Below are positions 29,252 through 40,686 of a stretch of DNA of 64,000 nucleotides, in pieces. Position numbers and translations under genes: made by a program. Source of the DNA: Ahaetulla prasina (taxonomy: Eukaryota > Chordata > Lepidosauria > Squamata > Colubridae); NCBI RefSeq assembly GCF_028640845.1, contig NC_080539.1:191775436-191839435 (forward strand), given 5' to 3'. Each line of letters begins with the position of its first letter. Position 1 is the first letter of the stretch. Under the pieces are notes generated by a model. That model saw only the letters and a list, made by a program, of their open reading frames with translations. It was not told the origin of the DNA and searched no databases.

Positions 29252-32200
29252 TTCAGTGGAAAATCAGGTTGGAGTTGAAAATCAAGAGCCTGCGAGCAGA
29301 TGCAAGCAACCTGAAGAATTGGCAGGAGAAAAAGCTGGAAAATAGTAAGATCAAGAAACATCTGATAAAAAAATACGGGCTCAGCATAAGAAAAATTGAC
29401 GAAGCAATGGAAATTGTGAAGCAGCAGATAAAAGCAACAGCAAGAAAAATCGAAAGATACGAAGCCAGAATTATCTAGTACAAACAAAATCAATTGTTCC
29501 AATCAGACCAAAGTCGGTTCTATCAGAGTCTGAACCAGATGGAGAATATGAAAATTGAAAAACCTGAGAAAATGGCAACTACCCAGTTTTGGAAAGACCT
29601 GTGGGAGACTGAGAAAGGTTATAACAAAAATGCTGGGTGGATCAGAGACTTTGAGACAAAATGCTCCAAGAACAAAATGGACCAACTGAAAATAACTACT
29701 GAGATGATAAGCAACAGAGTGAAGAAAATCAAGAACTGGACATCGCCTGGCAAAGATCAGTTGCATGGCTTTTGGCTCAAATACGCGACCAGCCTACACG
29801 GAAAAATGGCCGAACAATTCAATAAGATGCTGCAGACAGGAAACATCAGTGAATAGTTAACAACTGGGAAAACTTATTTGATGCAGAAGGATCCAGCAAA
29901 AGGGGCGACACCTGCAAATTACAGGCCAATAACGTGTCTGCCAACCATGTTCAAGCTGTTGACCAGCATCATAGCTGATAGGATCCAGGACTACCTAGAA
30001 GCAAATAACATCTTGCCAATAGAGCAGAAAGGAAACAAACGAGGAAGCAGAGGAACAAAAGATCAGCTCCTGACTGACAAAATGATTCTAGAGAACTGCA
30101 AAAGCTGAAAAACAAATCTGCATATAACTTGGATTGACTACAAGAAAGCATTTGATTCACTACCACACAGTTGGATCATCAAGTACCTGGACGTCATCGG
30201 AATATGCAAATGCATTGGTAATTTCATTGCAAATGCAATGAAGCACTGGAAAATGGAACTGTTTATTGGAAATGAAAACTACAGACTAGTCAACATCAAA
30301 AGAGGGATTTTTCAGGGTGATTCTTTGTCACTTCTGCTGTTCATCATTGCTATGATCCCCTGTCAACAATTTTACAGAAAACTAACCTGGGATATCAAAC
30401 AGCTAAAAATTCACAGAAAATCTCTCACTTGCTGTACATGGATGATCTGAAGCTATATGGAAAATCAGAAATTGAAATCCATTCACTGACCAATACAGTT
30501 CGAGTTTTCAGCACTGACATCAGCATGGAGTTTGGCCTGGACAAATGCGCCACAGTGGCACTGAAGAAAGGGAAGATCGTACAAAGTGATGGAACTGAAA
30601 TGCCCAATGGACAAATCATCAAGTGCAACCAACCCGAAGCCTACAAATACCTGGGCATACTGCAGCTGAACAATATCAAGCATGGGCAAGTGAAAAATGT
30701 GGTCAGCAAAGAATACACTCAAAGGATTAGTAAACTTCTAAAAAGTAAACTGAATGGCGGTAACACCATCAAGGCTATAGACAGCTGGGCCATACCCGTT
30801 ATCAAATATACTGCTGGAATTTTAAACTGGACACAGGCAGAGCTGGACAGCCTGAATAGGAAAACAAGAAAACTGATGACCATACACTATGCGCTGCACC
30901 CTTGTAGTGACGTTGACAGGCTATATTTGCCCAGAAAGTTAGGCGGCAGAGGACTTTTGAAAGTGAAGCAGACAGTTGAAGAAGAGAAACATGCTCTGGC
31001 AGATTATGTGAAAGACAGTGTTGAACCAGCTTTGATGGAGGTCAACAAGAGGAAGCTGCTAAAAGTACAGCAAACCAAATATCAATATAGGAAAACAGCG
31101 ATGCAAGCTCAAGCTGACGGTGTAACAAAGCACTGCATGGACAGTTCCTTGAAAAGATCCAAGAAATAGTAGATAAGGAAAAGACCTGGTTATGGCTGAT
31201 CAATGGAACATTGAAGAAAGAAACAGATGGCCTGATTCTTGTAGCCCAAGAACAAGCCATTAGAACAGCGGTTCTCAACCTGTGGGTCAGGACCCCGCCT
31301 AAGGCCATCGGAAATATGAGAAGTATACTTGCAAGTCGAAGAATCGCGCTCCAATGGTTAACTCTAGCTAGCCGAATTCGGCTTCAGGCGCGATAAACTT
31401 AATAGGGGAGGAGTCTCTGCTTTAATGCCTCCGTCCTCAAGGCAATCGCAAGCAGTTCAGATTGCTAGCCAATACGGCTTCAGGTGCAATAAATTCAAAA
31501 AAACAGTTTGCCGCTTTCCCCCACCTTCTGCGGCTGCTGAGGTGTGCTGAGATCGCTGCCTATCACCATGATGAATTTTACGGTTGGGGTCGCCACATTG
31601 TGGGGAATTGTATTAAAGGGGTCGCAGCACTATAAAGGTTGAGAACCACTGCGTTAGAACAAATGTAATCAAAGCCGGAATAGAAAAATCTGCTGATGAT
31701 CCCAAATGCAGACTATGCAAAGAAGTGGATGAAACCATTGATCACATACTGAGCTGTTGTAAGACAATAGCTCAGACCGATTACAAACGACGTCAAAACA
31801 CAGTTGCTCAGATGGTCCACTGGAACTTGTGTTACAACTACCATCTGCCTGTAGCAAAGAACTGGTGGGATCATAAGCCTGAAAAAGTGATTGAAAATGA
31901 GCATGCAAAACTACTGTGGGATTTCTGAATACAGACTGATAAAGTTTTGGAACACAATAACCCGGATATCACGATTGTGGAAAGAAAAAAGTGTGAATAG
32001 TCAACATTGCTATACCTGGTGACAGCAGAATCGATGAGAAACAACTTGAAAAAGTCACCAGATATCAAGATTTGAGACTTGAATTGCAGAGACACTGGCA
32101 TAAACCAGAGCAGGTGGTTCCAGTGGTACTCGGCACACTGGGAGCTGTGCCTAAAGACCTAGGCAAGCACTTAAAAGCAATTGGAGCTGACAAGATCACC

Positions 32201-32300
32201 ATTGGTCAGCTGTAGAAGGCCACCTTACTGGGATCTGCTCATATAATTCGCCGATACATCACGCAGTCCTAAACATTTGGGAAGTGTTTGACTAGTGATC
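29252..32300 (+). mobile_element. R4/Dong-like LINE, nearly full ORF region, split by a hAT MITE
   Basis: A 5'-truncated non-LTR element of the R2-superfamily type. Order: a lysine-rich leader (29269-29478); a conserved block KIKNWTSPGKDQLHGFWLKY (29494-29856); RT with PANYRPITCLP, WIDYKKAFDSLPHSWI, QGDSLSLLLFIIA and the catalytic YMDDLKLYG at about 30432; then YKYLGILQLN and the long ORF 30429-31169. After the hAT come CRLCKEVDETIDHILSCC (zinc finger) and the restriction-like endonuclease with NPDITIVE and VPVVLGTLGAVPKDLGKHLKAIGADKITIGQL. Three or four frame breaks make it inactive. Both ends lie next to AAT-type repeats, as expected for Dong. Confidence 0.8.
31266..31651. mobile_element. 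hAT-Charlie-like MITE, 386 bp
   Basis: The termini are CAGCGGTTCTCAACCT and AGGTTGAGAACCACTG, inverted with one mismatch. The 8-bp TSD is cattagaa (31258-31265) and cgttagaa (31652-31659). The left copy differs by one base. Removing it rejoins the R4-like zinc-finger reading. It has no coding capacity. Confidence 0.9.
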
Positions 32301-32399
32301 TGTGATATGAAATCCAGCATAGTTATCTCATTTGCTGTGTATACTTATTTTGTATAAATAATAATAGATTTAATCTTCAAATCAATTCACCGTCTGGGA

Positions 32400-32735
32400 C
32401 TGGTAAAAACTTAACAGTTCAAGTCCTAACCAAGGACCTAAGAGCTATCAAGGTAACGTCTATATAAGCAGTTCCAAGTACGGTGGGTTTTTTTTGTTTT
32501 TTGCAAAGTTAGAATATTTAGGCCTGACAAGTTCAAAATTTCTATGTATCTAGGTAACCCTTTGGGTATTGTTCAAAGGGCTCCTATTACAATTGGTACA
32601 ACCATTGTTTTCTTCCTCCATAGTCGCTCAACTTCAATTTGCAAATCATGATATTTTGGGATTTTTTTCTAGCTGTTTCTCTTCAATTCGTGCATCACCT
32701 TGTATTACCTTGATGTATCATCATCATCGTCATCG
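32400..32735 (-). mobile_element. R4/Dong-like LINE, endonuclease-end fragment, antisense
   Basis: The minus strand gives GDARIEEKQLEK, IEVERLWRKKTMVVPIVIGALGTIP with small breaks, the same region as VVPVVLGTLGAVPKD in the plus-strand copy. It faces that copy tail to tail across 32300-32400. ATC/ATT repeats (32715-32765) adjoin it. Confidence 0.65.
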
Positions 32736-33074
32736 TTGTCATTGTTGCTGCTGTTATTATTGTTACTGTCACTTAGGGTATGGCTTTGTTATATTAGCCA
32801 GGAGACCACAATGCTATCACAGAATAGTAGTTTGGCTGACAATTTACAGCTCTTTTGTAGGACATACTCACACACTTCCGAAGATGCTAGGAGGGTGAGC
32901 TGGCTTCATTCTAAAAATGAAGTAGCTCTTCCTGTAGCCTCATCCTAGGCCCTCCCCCTTCCTGAGCCATCTCATAAACAGGTTCCACAACCAGGAAGAT
33001 TCAGAGTTGGCAGTAATCTGACTGCCTGCAAAGAGCACCGACTAGTCTCCCAGTACCCACCCAAGTGGTACCTA

Positions 33075-33230
33075 TTTATCTATTTATATAGAACATGCTT
33101 TTGAACTATTGGGTGGACAAAAGCTGAGGTGAGTGACAGGAGCTGACTCCAACAAGCAATGCTAGCACTCAAACACTGGAGCAGAGACCATCTCCAGTGT
33201 CATTGAGCCATTTAGCCACCATGCCTCTCT
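33075..33230 (-). mobile_element. Probable decayed Sauria-type SINE, antisense
   Basis: On the minus strand there is a head gtggctaaatggctc and a body resembling the Sauria SINE (ctcctgtcactcacctcagcttttg..., caaaagcatg), but with many changes and no clear box B. Confidence is moderate because the match is from memory of the SINE body visible at 24270-24629. Confidence 0.4.
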
Positions 33231-33889
33231 ACTCTGGGATAAATTTACATTAGCAAGTAAGCAAGAAAGTCAGAGTGAAAATTAAAAAGGCAAGTGATTC
33301 AGTGACGAGTGCTGAAAAAACAGCTCATCAGTTTGAAATAAGAGGCTAAATGGAACTTGAACATTATCTGAAATCTTTTTTATCCAGAGTTTCTTCTGGA
33401 TAGTAAAAATAATATCATTATACTGATGCTGCAATTAGTCTTCAAAATTGGAGTCACTGCCACACCCCAGAGGAACTGGAATGGGATGTTTAGGCACAGA
33501 CTCTTGGCCATGCCTCCTTTACCCCCAGCCACCTGCTTTAGCCCATTTACAGCCAGCTTTTCTCCTCCAATGGCCCTTCTCTGGCCATTCTCCATGGCCA
33601 ATGGACCCCTGGCCCTCCGCCCCTTGACCTTCATCCTTGCCCATTTGCCCAGACACCATTTGACCCAGGTCTTTGACTGCATGGGACAAATAATCCCCAG
33701 CCAATTGGGTGGGTGGAAGGCAGAAGCAATGATGTTGCAGGGCAGTGTGAGATTGATGATGAGCAATCGGAGTGGTTGTGGGGGAGCGGTAGTATGTGAT
33801 GCAAGTTGTTTTTTAAAAGTGCAAAAGCATCCTGCTGCTTGGGGCCTTGCAGATCTGTCACCAGGACTGGAGGGGAGGGAGAGTGGTAG

Positions 33890-34440
33890 CATGGCAGACT
33901 AACGAAGGTGGTGTGCAGCTTCTGGCATTGTGTGGGGATGTGGGGGACACAGCAGGTGAACAGCAGTGGCACACGGTTTCTGGCATGAGGGTGTGTGGGG
34001 GGGCACGGCAGGGGAACGGTGATTTGCTCTCTGCTTTTTATCATCTGCCAGGCTAACGATTAACAAGGAACATTTTGAAAAAAAGTGATTTATGGTAGTC
34101 ATTTGGAATACTTGTTGGTACCTATATGCTTTTGCAAAAGGGGAGGAATCTTTCTTTCACTCATTGTACCTGAAATTACTACTAAGATAATGTCTTGGGA
34201 GGGGCCCACCGTTGCCACTCTGGTATGATGCCTAACAGGCAGTTCGGCTGCCCTCCATTGGGTGCCATCTCCATTTGCCAGTCATGCCCATGCCCCCTGC
34301 AATGCCAGAAGCCACGTGCTACCTCCATTCACCTGTCATGCCTCCCACACCGCTCTGTAATGCCAAAAGTCACGTACCACCTCTATTCGCCTGCTGCACC
34401 CTCCCACACCATTGCTGCAATGCCAGAAGCCATGCTGTCC
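33890..34440. repeat. Minisatellite-like units in inverted arms
   Basis: 34290-34440 holds about two to three units of 65-70 bp with the core aatgccagaagccac. 33890-34015 holds about two units of the same type in reverse orientation (cttctggcattgtgtgg). The 250 bp between are unlike either arm. It may be a fold-back transposon or an inverted minisatellite. Confidence 0.5.
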
Positions 34441-34724
34441 TTGCTCCTGTTGCCCCCTTTTGTTGGAGCTGACTGAGTTGGAAGTTAAGCCGTCTTTGCA
34501 AAGCCTCCTAGAGGTACTCCTCCCTTCCTGGTACCACCATATACACTCTTGCTATAATTACAATCACAATAAAAAATTGCACTTATACAATTAAAAATCC
34601 TAAATCTACTGACCACTTAACTTTACAGTGAAATAACTATCACCATTTTCAGCATATGCTTACCACTATATCCAGCTATGAGCCTGGTTTAAATAAGTTT
34701 TCAAATCTTATTTGATGTTCCAAT

Positions 34725-35030
34725 ATTTGAGGGGCGGGTCAGGCTATTTTCCAAAGTACCTGAAGGCCAGACAAGGAATAATGGATGGAAACTGATCAAG
34801 GAGATATTCAACCAAGAAATGAGAAATTTTCTGACAGTGAGAACAATCAACCAATGGAACAGCTTGCCTTCAGAAGTTGTGGGTGCTCCATCACTGGAAG
34901 CTTTCAAGAAGAGACTGGGCTGCCATCTGTCAGAAATGGTGTTTGGTCTGCTGCTTGGGTGGGGTGGGTGGGTGGGTTGGACTAGATGACCTACAAGGTC
35001 ACTTCCAACTCTGTTAATCTGATGTGAAAT
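34725..35030 (+). mobile_element. CR1 LINE 3' end
   Basis: The sequence encodes, with breaks, RQGIMDGN, LIKEIFNQEMRNFLTVRTINQWNSLPSEVVGAPSLEAFKKRLGCHLSE, the last CR1 ORF2 residues. It ends with ggttggactagatgacctacaaggtcacttccaactctgttaatctgat. The orientation is plus. Confidence 0.85.
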
Positions 35031-35169
35031 ACATTTGAAATACATCTGAAATCCAGTGACTTGTCTGATGACATAATATTCAGATCCTTGGATAATTGAT
35101 TGTTCTTATAGATGACCTATAGCAGAAGATAATGAAAATTGTGTTTTTGCCTTGGTTCTGTAGATTACT

Positions 35170-35510
35170 TACTCAGTGATATCATAGCTGAACAATTCTG
35201 GGGACACTATTTTGCAGTGGTTCTATTCCTTTCTGAGCAGGATTTCAATGAGTGATGGTAGAGAAAAAGTCTTTTAATCCTTAGATCAGTCCTTAGGCAC
35301 TCCATGTGGGGGCCCTAGAATTTAGCCCTCCGTTTTTTAACATCTACAGGAAGCTAGTTGAAGAGCTCATCAATCACCTTGGAGTGAGCAATCATCAATA
35401 TGCTGTTCATACCAGTTATACATGTCTATCTTGGGTCAAGCTGGAGATGTGGTGGAAATCCTGACCTTCCACTTGAAGTCTCTGAGAAATTTCCTTTTTC
35501 CATCTATTTT
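35170..35510 (+). mobile_element. Ancient L2-type LINE fragment
   Basis: Reading with breaks gives FFNIYRKLVEELINHLGVSNHQYA, matching LLFNIYMKPLGEIISGFGVRYQLYA in the young L2 copy at 38722-39774. It is strongly diverged and old. Confidence 0.55.
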
Positions 35511-35924
35511 GTAATGAATCTATTACTTAAGTATTAGTGCACCAGGGTTGCATTATCTTATCAATGTGAACATCCTTATTTAAAACTATTTCATCTTTTT
35601 TTTTTTTCAGTAAAGAAAGTTTTAAAACTGGAGCAATTAAAATCCTTTATGTCATTATTTAGTGACAGTAAAGGCAATATCTTCTGGACAATAGACCCAA
35701 TAAATTGAAGTCAATAGGTTATTTAAATAACTTTTAGGAACAATGCCATAAAACTGAATACTTATGCAGTATATCAGTTGATACATTTGGAGGTTGCAAC
35801 CCCAATACAACATGCCAGATTGGTAAAAAATAAACCAGAATTCTAGCAACCAAATACTGTACTAACTAAAGTATCCAAACTATTTTCAAAAAACAGTTTT
35901 ATATCTAATATATATTCACAGAGG
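35511..35924. other. Intronic DNA, no recognised element
   Basis: AT-rich, with a T run near 35600. Nothing was recognised. Confidence 0.5.
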
Positions 35925-35932
35925 GACTAGGG

Positions 35933-36118
35933 CAGTGATGGCTAACCTTTTTACCGAAACAGCCAATTTCCCGACTTCTGGTGGGCCCAGAAGGCCTGAA
36001 AATCAGCTGGCCAGCACGCACATACGTGCTGGAGCTGAACTAGGGCAACCCTTGCGTGCCCACAGATATGGCTCCGCGTGCCACCTGTGGCACACGTGCC
36101 ATAGGTTCGCCATCCTGG
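35933..36118. mobile_element. Short hAT MITE, 186 bp
   Basis: The ends are CAGTGATGGCTAACCTTTTT and AGGTTCGCCATCCTGG, imperfect inverted repeats of hAT type. Flanks are gactaggg (35925-35932) and cactaggg (36119-36126), an 8-bp TSD with one mismatch. It has no coding capacity. Confidence 0.75.
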
Positions 36119-36126
36119 CACTAGGG

Positions 36127-36972
36127 CCTCTAGTGGCAATATACCAACGGGCATCACAGGTTGGATACTTTGCTTTCAGGACAAGCAGATTCTGATTTCA
36201 AACAGGCAATACATTGGTTTCCTAAGGCAGAAACCAAGCACCCATAGAACTGACCTGCATGTCTACTTCTGGCCATCTTTCACTTCACTCTAAGCCTACT
36301 TCCTTCAACACTACTTGTTTTTTGGCCAGAATCCCAATGCTTAATGAGACAGTATCTACCACTTTCACAGTGTAACTTTCACCTGATTAAATAGCAAAGA
36401 GCAGCAATTTATGCACTTCTCTTTCAATTCCATAATAATTACCTGATCATTATAATCATCTTCTTGCACAATAATCCTTCAATTTCTCTTCTGAAAAATA
36501 ACAATGATAGCTTAAAATTCCATGTACTATATTCTAGCCAATTTGTGGCTCATCTGAAGATTTTATCCCATACTGCTGAGAATCAAATCAAATCGAAACA
36601 AAAACAGCTGTTGTTTTTTTTTTTTTGCTTTGGGGTGGCTTCCTTTGCTGGACAATGGGGTGAATTATTTTTGTTCAACTCTCCTGTAGAGTTATTTAGG
36701 TATTTATCAAACTTGTATGCCACCCAGCTCACCAAAAAACCTAAATTATCAATAACCTATGTCTAGTTTGCCCTTTAATAGTAATTTTATTTAAAAAACT
36801 AATACAATTTTTTAAAAAAGAAAACAATAAAAAGAAAACACAGGTTTAAAAAAGAAAAATTAAATAGAAAAAATTAAAAAGAAAAAATCAGAATAAAGAA
36901 AAAAATATAAACAAATGACTTTCCTCTGCATCACAATAAACACAGGTAGTCCTGACTTACAACAGTTTATTC
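36127..36972. other. Intronic DNA, no recognised element except an A-rich tract
   Basis: Mostly AT-rich with homopolymers (36600-36630, 36780-36910). A short stretch near 36690-36740 resembles a SINE/LINE tail (tatttatcaaacttgtatgcc) but is too short to call. Confidence 0.45.
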
Positions 36973-36980
36973 ATCTAGTT

Positions 36981-37720
36981 CAGTGGTAGTCAACCTGGTC
37001 TCTACTGCCTACTAGTGGGCGTTCCAGCGTTCCGATACTGAAGCATTTTCCTTTTTTTAATTTAATTGACTTTTTAAAAAATGTTCATAGCATTATTTAA
37101 AAACATTTTCATTAGGTTTTCATAAAATTCCCCATGACAATTTAAATTTCTGAAAATATACTATTTGTATCGCCCGCGCATAAATTTAGTTCATGTTATG
37201 TAACTAAATGGCACTATAGTGTGACCGCAAACAAAAGAGCCTCGCCCCAGAATAGCTCATGCATCTCCCCCCACACCACCCAGCTGTAACAGACAAGCAG
37301 AGCTGGTAGCCGGCGCACCCCCAAACCCAAACCACAATGTGCGAGGGGCATGCGCAGACGATGATATACTTTATAAATCACCATTACTGTGGAACCGGTG
37401 GGCGGTTAGAAAATTTTACTACAAACAGAGATACAAAAGTGGGCAGTAGGTATAAAATAGGGAAGTAACTTTATAAAATTTATAAAGCAGAGTTACAGCA
37501 AGTTAAAGCATATAATAATAATTACTTACCAAATACATTATGTCAGACTTTCGCTAAGTTTGGCAGAATAAATCTTTAATAATGCTATGATTTTTTTTTA
37601 AAAAAAGTCAATTAAATAAAAAAAAGGAAAGTGCTTCAGTGTCGGACAAAACCTCTACCGCCCACCATGAAAGCTGGAACACCCACTAGTGGGCGGTAGG
37701 GACCAGACTGACTACCACTG
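36981..37720. mobile_element. hAT-like fold-back element, 740 bp
   Basis: The ends are CAGTGGTAGTCAACCTGGTC and GACCAGACTGACTACCACTG. Inner inverted arms extend more than 100 bp (cctactagtgggcgttcc versus ggaacacccactagtgggcgg). The flanks (atctagtt, aactaact) match only at 5 of 8 sites, so the TSD is weak. No transposase ORF is present. Confidence 0.75.
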
Positions 37721-38699
37721 AACTAACTTGACATTTACAGTGATTCACTTAACTCTGGCAAGAAAGATTGTAAATGGGCAAAACTCACTTAAGAAATATC
37801 TCCCTTAGCAACAAAAATTTTAGGCTCAATTTTGATCACAAGTCAAGGGCTGCCTGTATAAATAAATTTATAATTTATCACCTTCTCTTAAAATACAAGA
37901 AATGATATCTTCTTCTCCTATCTCATCTCTTAGCTATAAATAAATGCTTAAAACCTAGTCATTGCCGCCCTGATCAGCAAAAGTCTAAAAATAACACATC
38001 TCTTTTAATTTTATCAAATACCACCAATTTTATGTTCCTTCCTTTTATTTTTTAATAATCCTGATCTTAGGTCCTAAATTTTCTTTTCATGTTTTCTTTG
38101 TTCTTTCTCACAAAATTCTTCAAGGCTTTAACAGGCCTAATTTGTAAATTCCGTATAAGAAAATTATTCAGATCACTCTCTTGGTTTGTGTTTGTATACT
38201 CCATTTAATTATTAAGACATCAGCCAGTTTCTTTTCTATGTCCAGTGTAGCATGTTTTTCCATATCATTCTTATAGTCTTTCATTTTTCAATCCACTTTC
38301 AGATTAGTCTGTGTCTTGTTTGGTAACTTGTTTCTCTTTCATAAGAGAACAGGCAGACTCTTGAAATTAATTTCTGGCTCCATTGTTCAAAAATATTCTT
38401 CAATATGTCTAATGCTAAAATATTTTGCTCCCTTATGTATTATATAAGTCAAATCTAAATGTTCTATTTTAATTGTAATCTTTAGTTCCTTCTAGTCCCC
38501 TCTAATGTCAAACTTTCAAAGTCCCATCCTATCATGTTTTTTCTAAAAGAATTAAAGGCAAAAGGCACACCCACCTCAATGTACTTAAGTCCTTAAACTT
38601 GTATTTAAACTTGTTTCTTTTAAGGACTGAAGGAAACTCACCCAGTGTTTTCAGACTTGTCAATCCAAAGGCTCTTAATAGCTGAAAAGCAGTTAACAA
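37721..38699. other. Intronic DNA, no recognised element
   Basis: AT-rich sequence without motifs I can name. Confidence 0.5.
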
Positions 38700-39995
38700 G
38701 CAATTTCTGAAAGCTCTGAAAGTGGGAGGCACCATTTATCGGTGGTTCTCCTCCTACCTCTCTGACCGGTTGCAGACGGTGTTGACAGGGGGGCAGAGGT
38801 TGGCTGCGAGGCGCCTTACTTGTGGAGTGCCGCAGGGGTCGATTCTCTCGCCCCTCCTGTTCAACATCTATATGAAGCCGTTGGGTGAGATCATCAGTGG
38901 CTTTGGGGTGAGATACCAGCTGTACGCTGATGACACTCAACTGTACTTTTCCACCCCGGGCCATCCCAACGAAGTTGTTGAAGTGCTGTCCCGGTGTTTG
39001 GAAGCCGTACGGGTCTGGATGGGGAGAAACAGGCTCAAGCTCAATCCCTCCAAGACGGAGTGGCTGTGGATGCCGGCACCCCGATACAGTCAGCTGCAGC
39101 CGCAGCTGACTGTTGGGGGCGAGTTATTGGCCCCAAGGGAGAGGGTGCGCAACTTGGATGTTCTCCTGGATGAACGGCTGTCGTTTGAAGATCATTTGAC
39201 GGCCGTCTCCAGGAGAGCTTTTCACCAGGTTCGCTTGGTTCGCCAGTTGCGCCCCTTCCTTGATCGGGATGCCTTATGCATAGTCACTCATGCTCTTGTT
39301 ACCTCTCGCTTGGATTATTGCAATGCTCTCTACATGGGGCTCCCCTTGAAGTGCACTCGGAGGCTTCAGTTAGTCCAGAATGCGGCTGCGCGGGTGATAG
39401 AGGGAGCCCCACGTAGCTCCCATGTAACACCACTCCTGCGCAGACTGCACTGGCTGCCTGTGATCTTTCAGGTGCACTTTAAGGTTTTGGTTACTACCTT
39501 TAAAGCGCTCCATGGCTTAGGGCCTGGGTACTTACGGGACCGCCTACTGTTACCTCATGCCTCCCACCGACCCGTACGCTCACACAGAGAGGGACTTCTC
39601 AGGGTGCCGTCCGCCAAACAATGTCGGCTGGCGGCCCCCAGGGGAAGATCCTTCTCTGTGGGGGCTCCTACCCTCTGGAACGAACTTCCCCCTGGTTTGC
39701 GCCAAATACCTGACCTTTGGACCTTTCGCCGCGAATTGAAAACGTATTTATTTACTCGCGTGGGGCTGGCCTAAATTTTTGTTATATTTTAAATTTTAAA
39801 TTTTATATTTCTAAATTTTATATGAATTTTAATGGGTTTTTAGATTTTAAATGTTTTAAAGTTTCGGCCAATTGTATAATAAGTTTTTTAATTCTGTTTT
39901 TAATTGTATATTGTTTGTGTTTTATTTTGGCTGTAAACCGCCCTGAGTCCTTCAGGAGAAGGGCAATATAGAAATCTAATAAATAATAATAATAA
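38700..39995 (+). mobile_element. L2-type LINE, young 5'-truncated copy
   Basis: It starts within the RT domain and keeps the complete downstream coding frame, the 3' UTR, the CCGCCCTGAGTCCTTCAGGAG hairpin and an AAT-rich tail (39977-40010). The uninterrupted ORF is described separately. Exact 5' border and TSD were not determined. Confidence 0.9.
38722..39774 (+). CDS. L2-clade LINE ORF2, C-terminal half of RT, uninterrupted
   Basis: This 350-codon frame begins inside RT and has no stop until its natural end. It carries the RT palm blocks GVPQGSILSPLLFNIYM (about residues 33-49) and the catalytic YADDTQLYF (about 69-77). LNPSKTEWLWMP, the thumb and the C-terminal region follow (VTSRLDYCNALYMGLPLKC, LHWLPVIFQVHFKVL, FKALHGLGPGYLRD, WNELPPGLRQIPDLW). 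The endonuclease and RT N-terminus are missing by 5' truncation; the true start codon is elsewhere. The intact frame points to recent insertion. It cannot act alone. Confidence 0.9.
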   Translation: MGGTIYRWFSSYLSDRLQTVLTGGQRLAARRLTCGVPQGSILSPLLFNIYMKPLGEIISGFGVRYQLYADDTQLYFSTPGHPNEVVEVLSRCLEAVRVWMGRNRLKLNPSKTEWLWMPAPRYSQLQPQLTVGGELLAPRERVRNLDVLLDERLSFEDHLTAVSRRAFHQVRLVRQLRPFLDRDALCIVTHALVTSRLDYCNALYMGLPLKCTRRLQLVQNAAARVIEGAPRSSHVTPLLRRLHWLPVIFQVHFKVLVTTFKALHGLGPGYLRDRLLLPHASHRPVRSHREGLLRVPSAKQCRLAAPRGRSFSVGAPTLWNELPPGLRQIPDLWTFRRELKTYLFTRVGLA

Positions 39996-40209
39996 AATAA
40001 TAATAATTAGAAAAAGTATAAAATCCATGTTCCTTTGAAAGTGCTGAATATGGTTGAGCAAGATGACTATTCTCTTATCTCCCAGAGTCCCAAAACAACT
40101 CAAGACCACTGTTTTACAGGCTCCTTTCAAAGGAGAACTGTAAAACTGTCTGGGGCACTTATGGGTGATCTCAAGTCCTCTTCTTATATGAGGGAAATTA
40201 CAAAGAGCC

Positions 40210-40584
40210 TGTCAACTGTCTAATTGGCAAATCCAGAAAAAGAAACTCCTGGGACATTATTTTACCAAGAGTACAAACTTTACTGAATAAATCCACATTG
40301 ACACAGAAGAAGCAAAACCAGCTTTGGGCTTCCCATGCAAAAGCATGCATTGTTCATTCCTCCTTTTCCCCATGGGCCACGCACAGTCTATTATGTCTGT
40401 AATGTATTTGAATTTTAGGAGGGAAATTTGGGTGGGAAAATGCATGTTGCTGATTGGCTGATGCCTCAGCCAAAATACTATTTAAAGAGGGGTTTTGCCT
40501 GTTGGTTTCTGCTGGGATCACAATAAACCAAAGAGCTGTTGTCACTTGTATCGTCTCCTGCCCCTTCATTGCCCGAACTTAACA
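40210..40584 (+). repeat. 5' LTR of a Mag-like gypsy (element E)
   Basis: It runs TGTCAACTGTC to ACTTAACA, 375 bp. A TATA-like ctatttaaagagg is near 40478, an aataaa polyadenylation signal lies near 40523, and the primer-binding site follows at once. A related piece is at 51040-51230. No 3' LTR was found, so the element is truncated. Confidence 0.75.
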
Positions 40585-40585
40585 T

Positions 40586-40603
40586 TGGCGACAAGGGTGG
40601 GAT
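40586..40603 (+). promoter_or_regulatory. Primer-binding site of element E, tRNA type
   Basis: tggcgacaagggtgggat begins with TGG one base after the LTR, complementary to a tRNA CCA end. No self-complement is found in its LTR, unlike elements B, C and D. The tRNA was not identified. Confidence 0.6.
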
Positions 40604-40686
40604 GTTGAAGGCACTGAGACTAGGAAAAGAGCTGAAGGAGCATAGTAATTTCAAACCCAGCCAGTATCAAGGGCTGATACATAGCG

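Noticed and set aside
33380..34044. Overlapping ORFs of 137-170 codons on both strands
   Set aside because: Both strands are open over the same GC-rich DNA and neither shows a domain, start context or repeat-family match.
36973..36980. Exact 8-bp TSD for the hAT-like element at 36981-37720
   Set aside because: Only 5 of 8 bases match the other flank. The element call rests on its terminal and internal inverted repeats instead.
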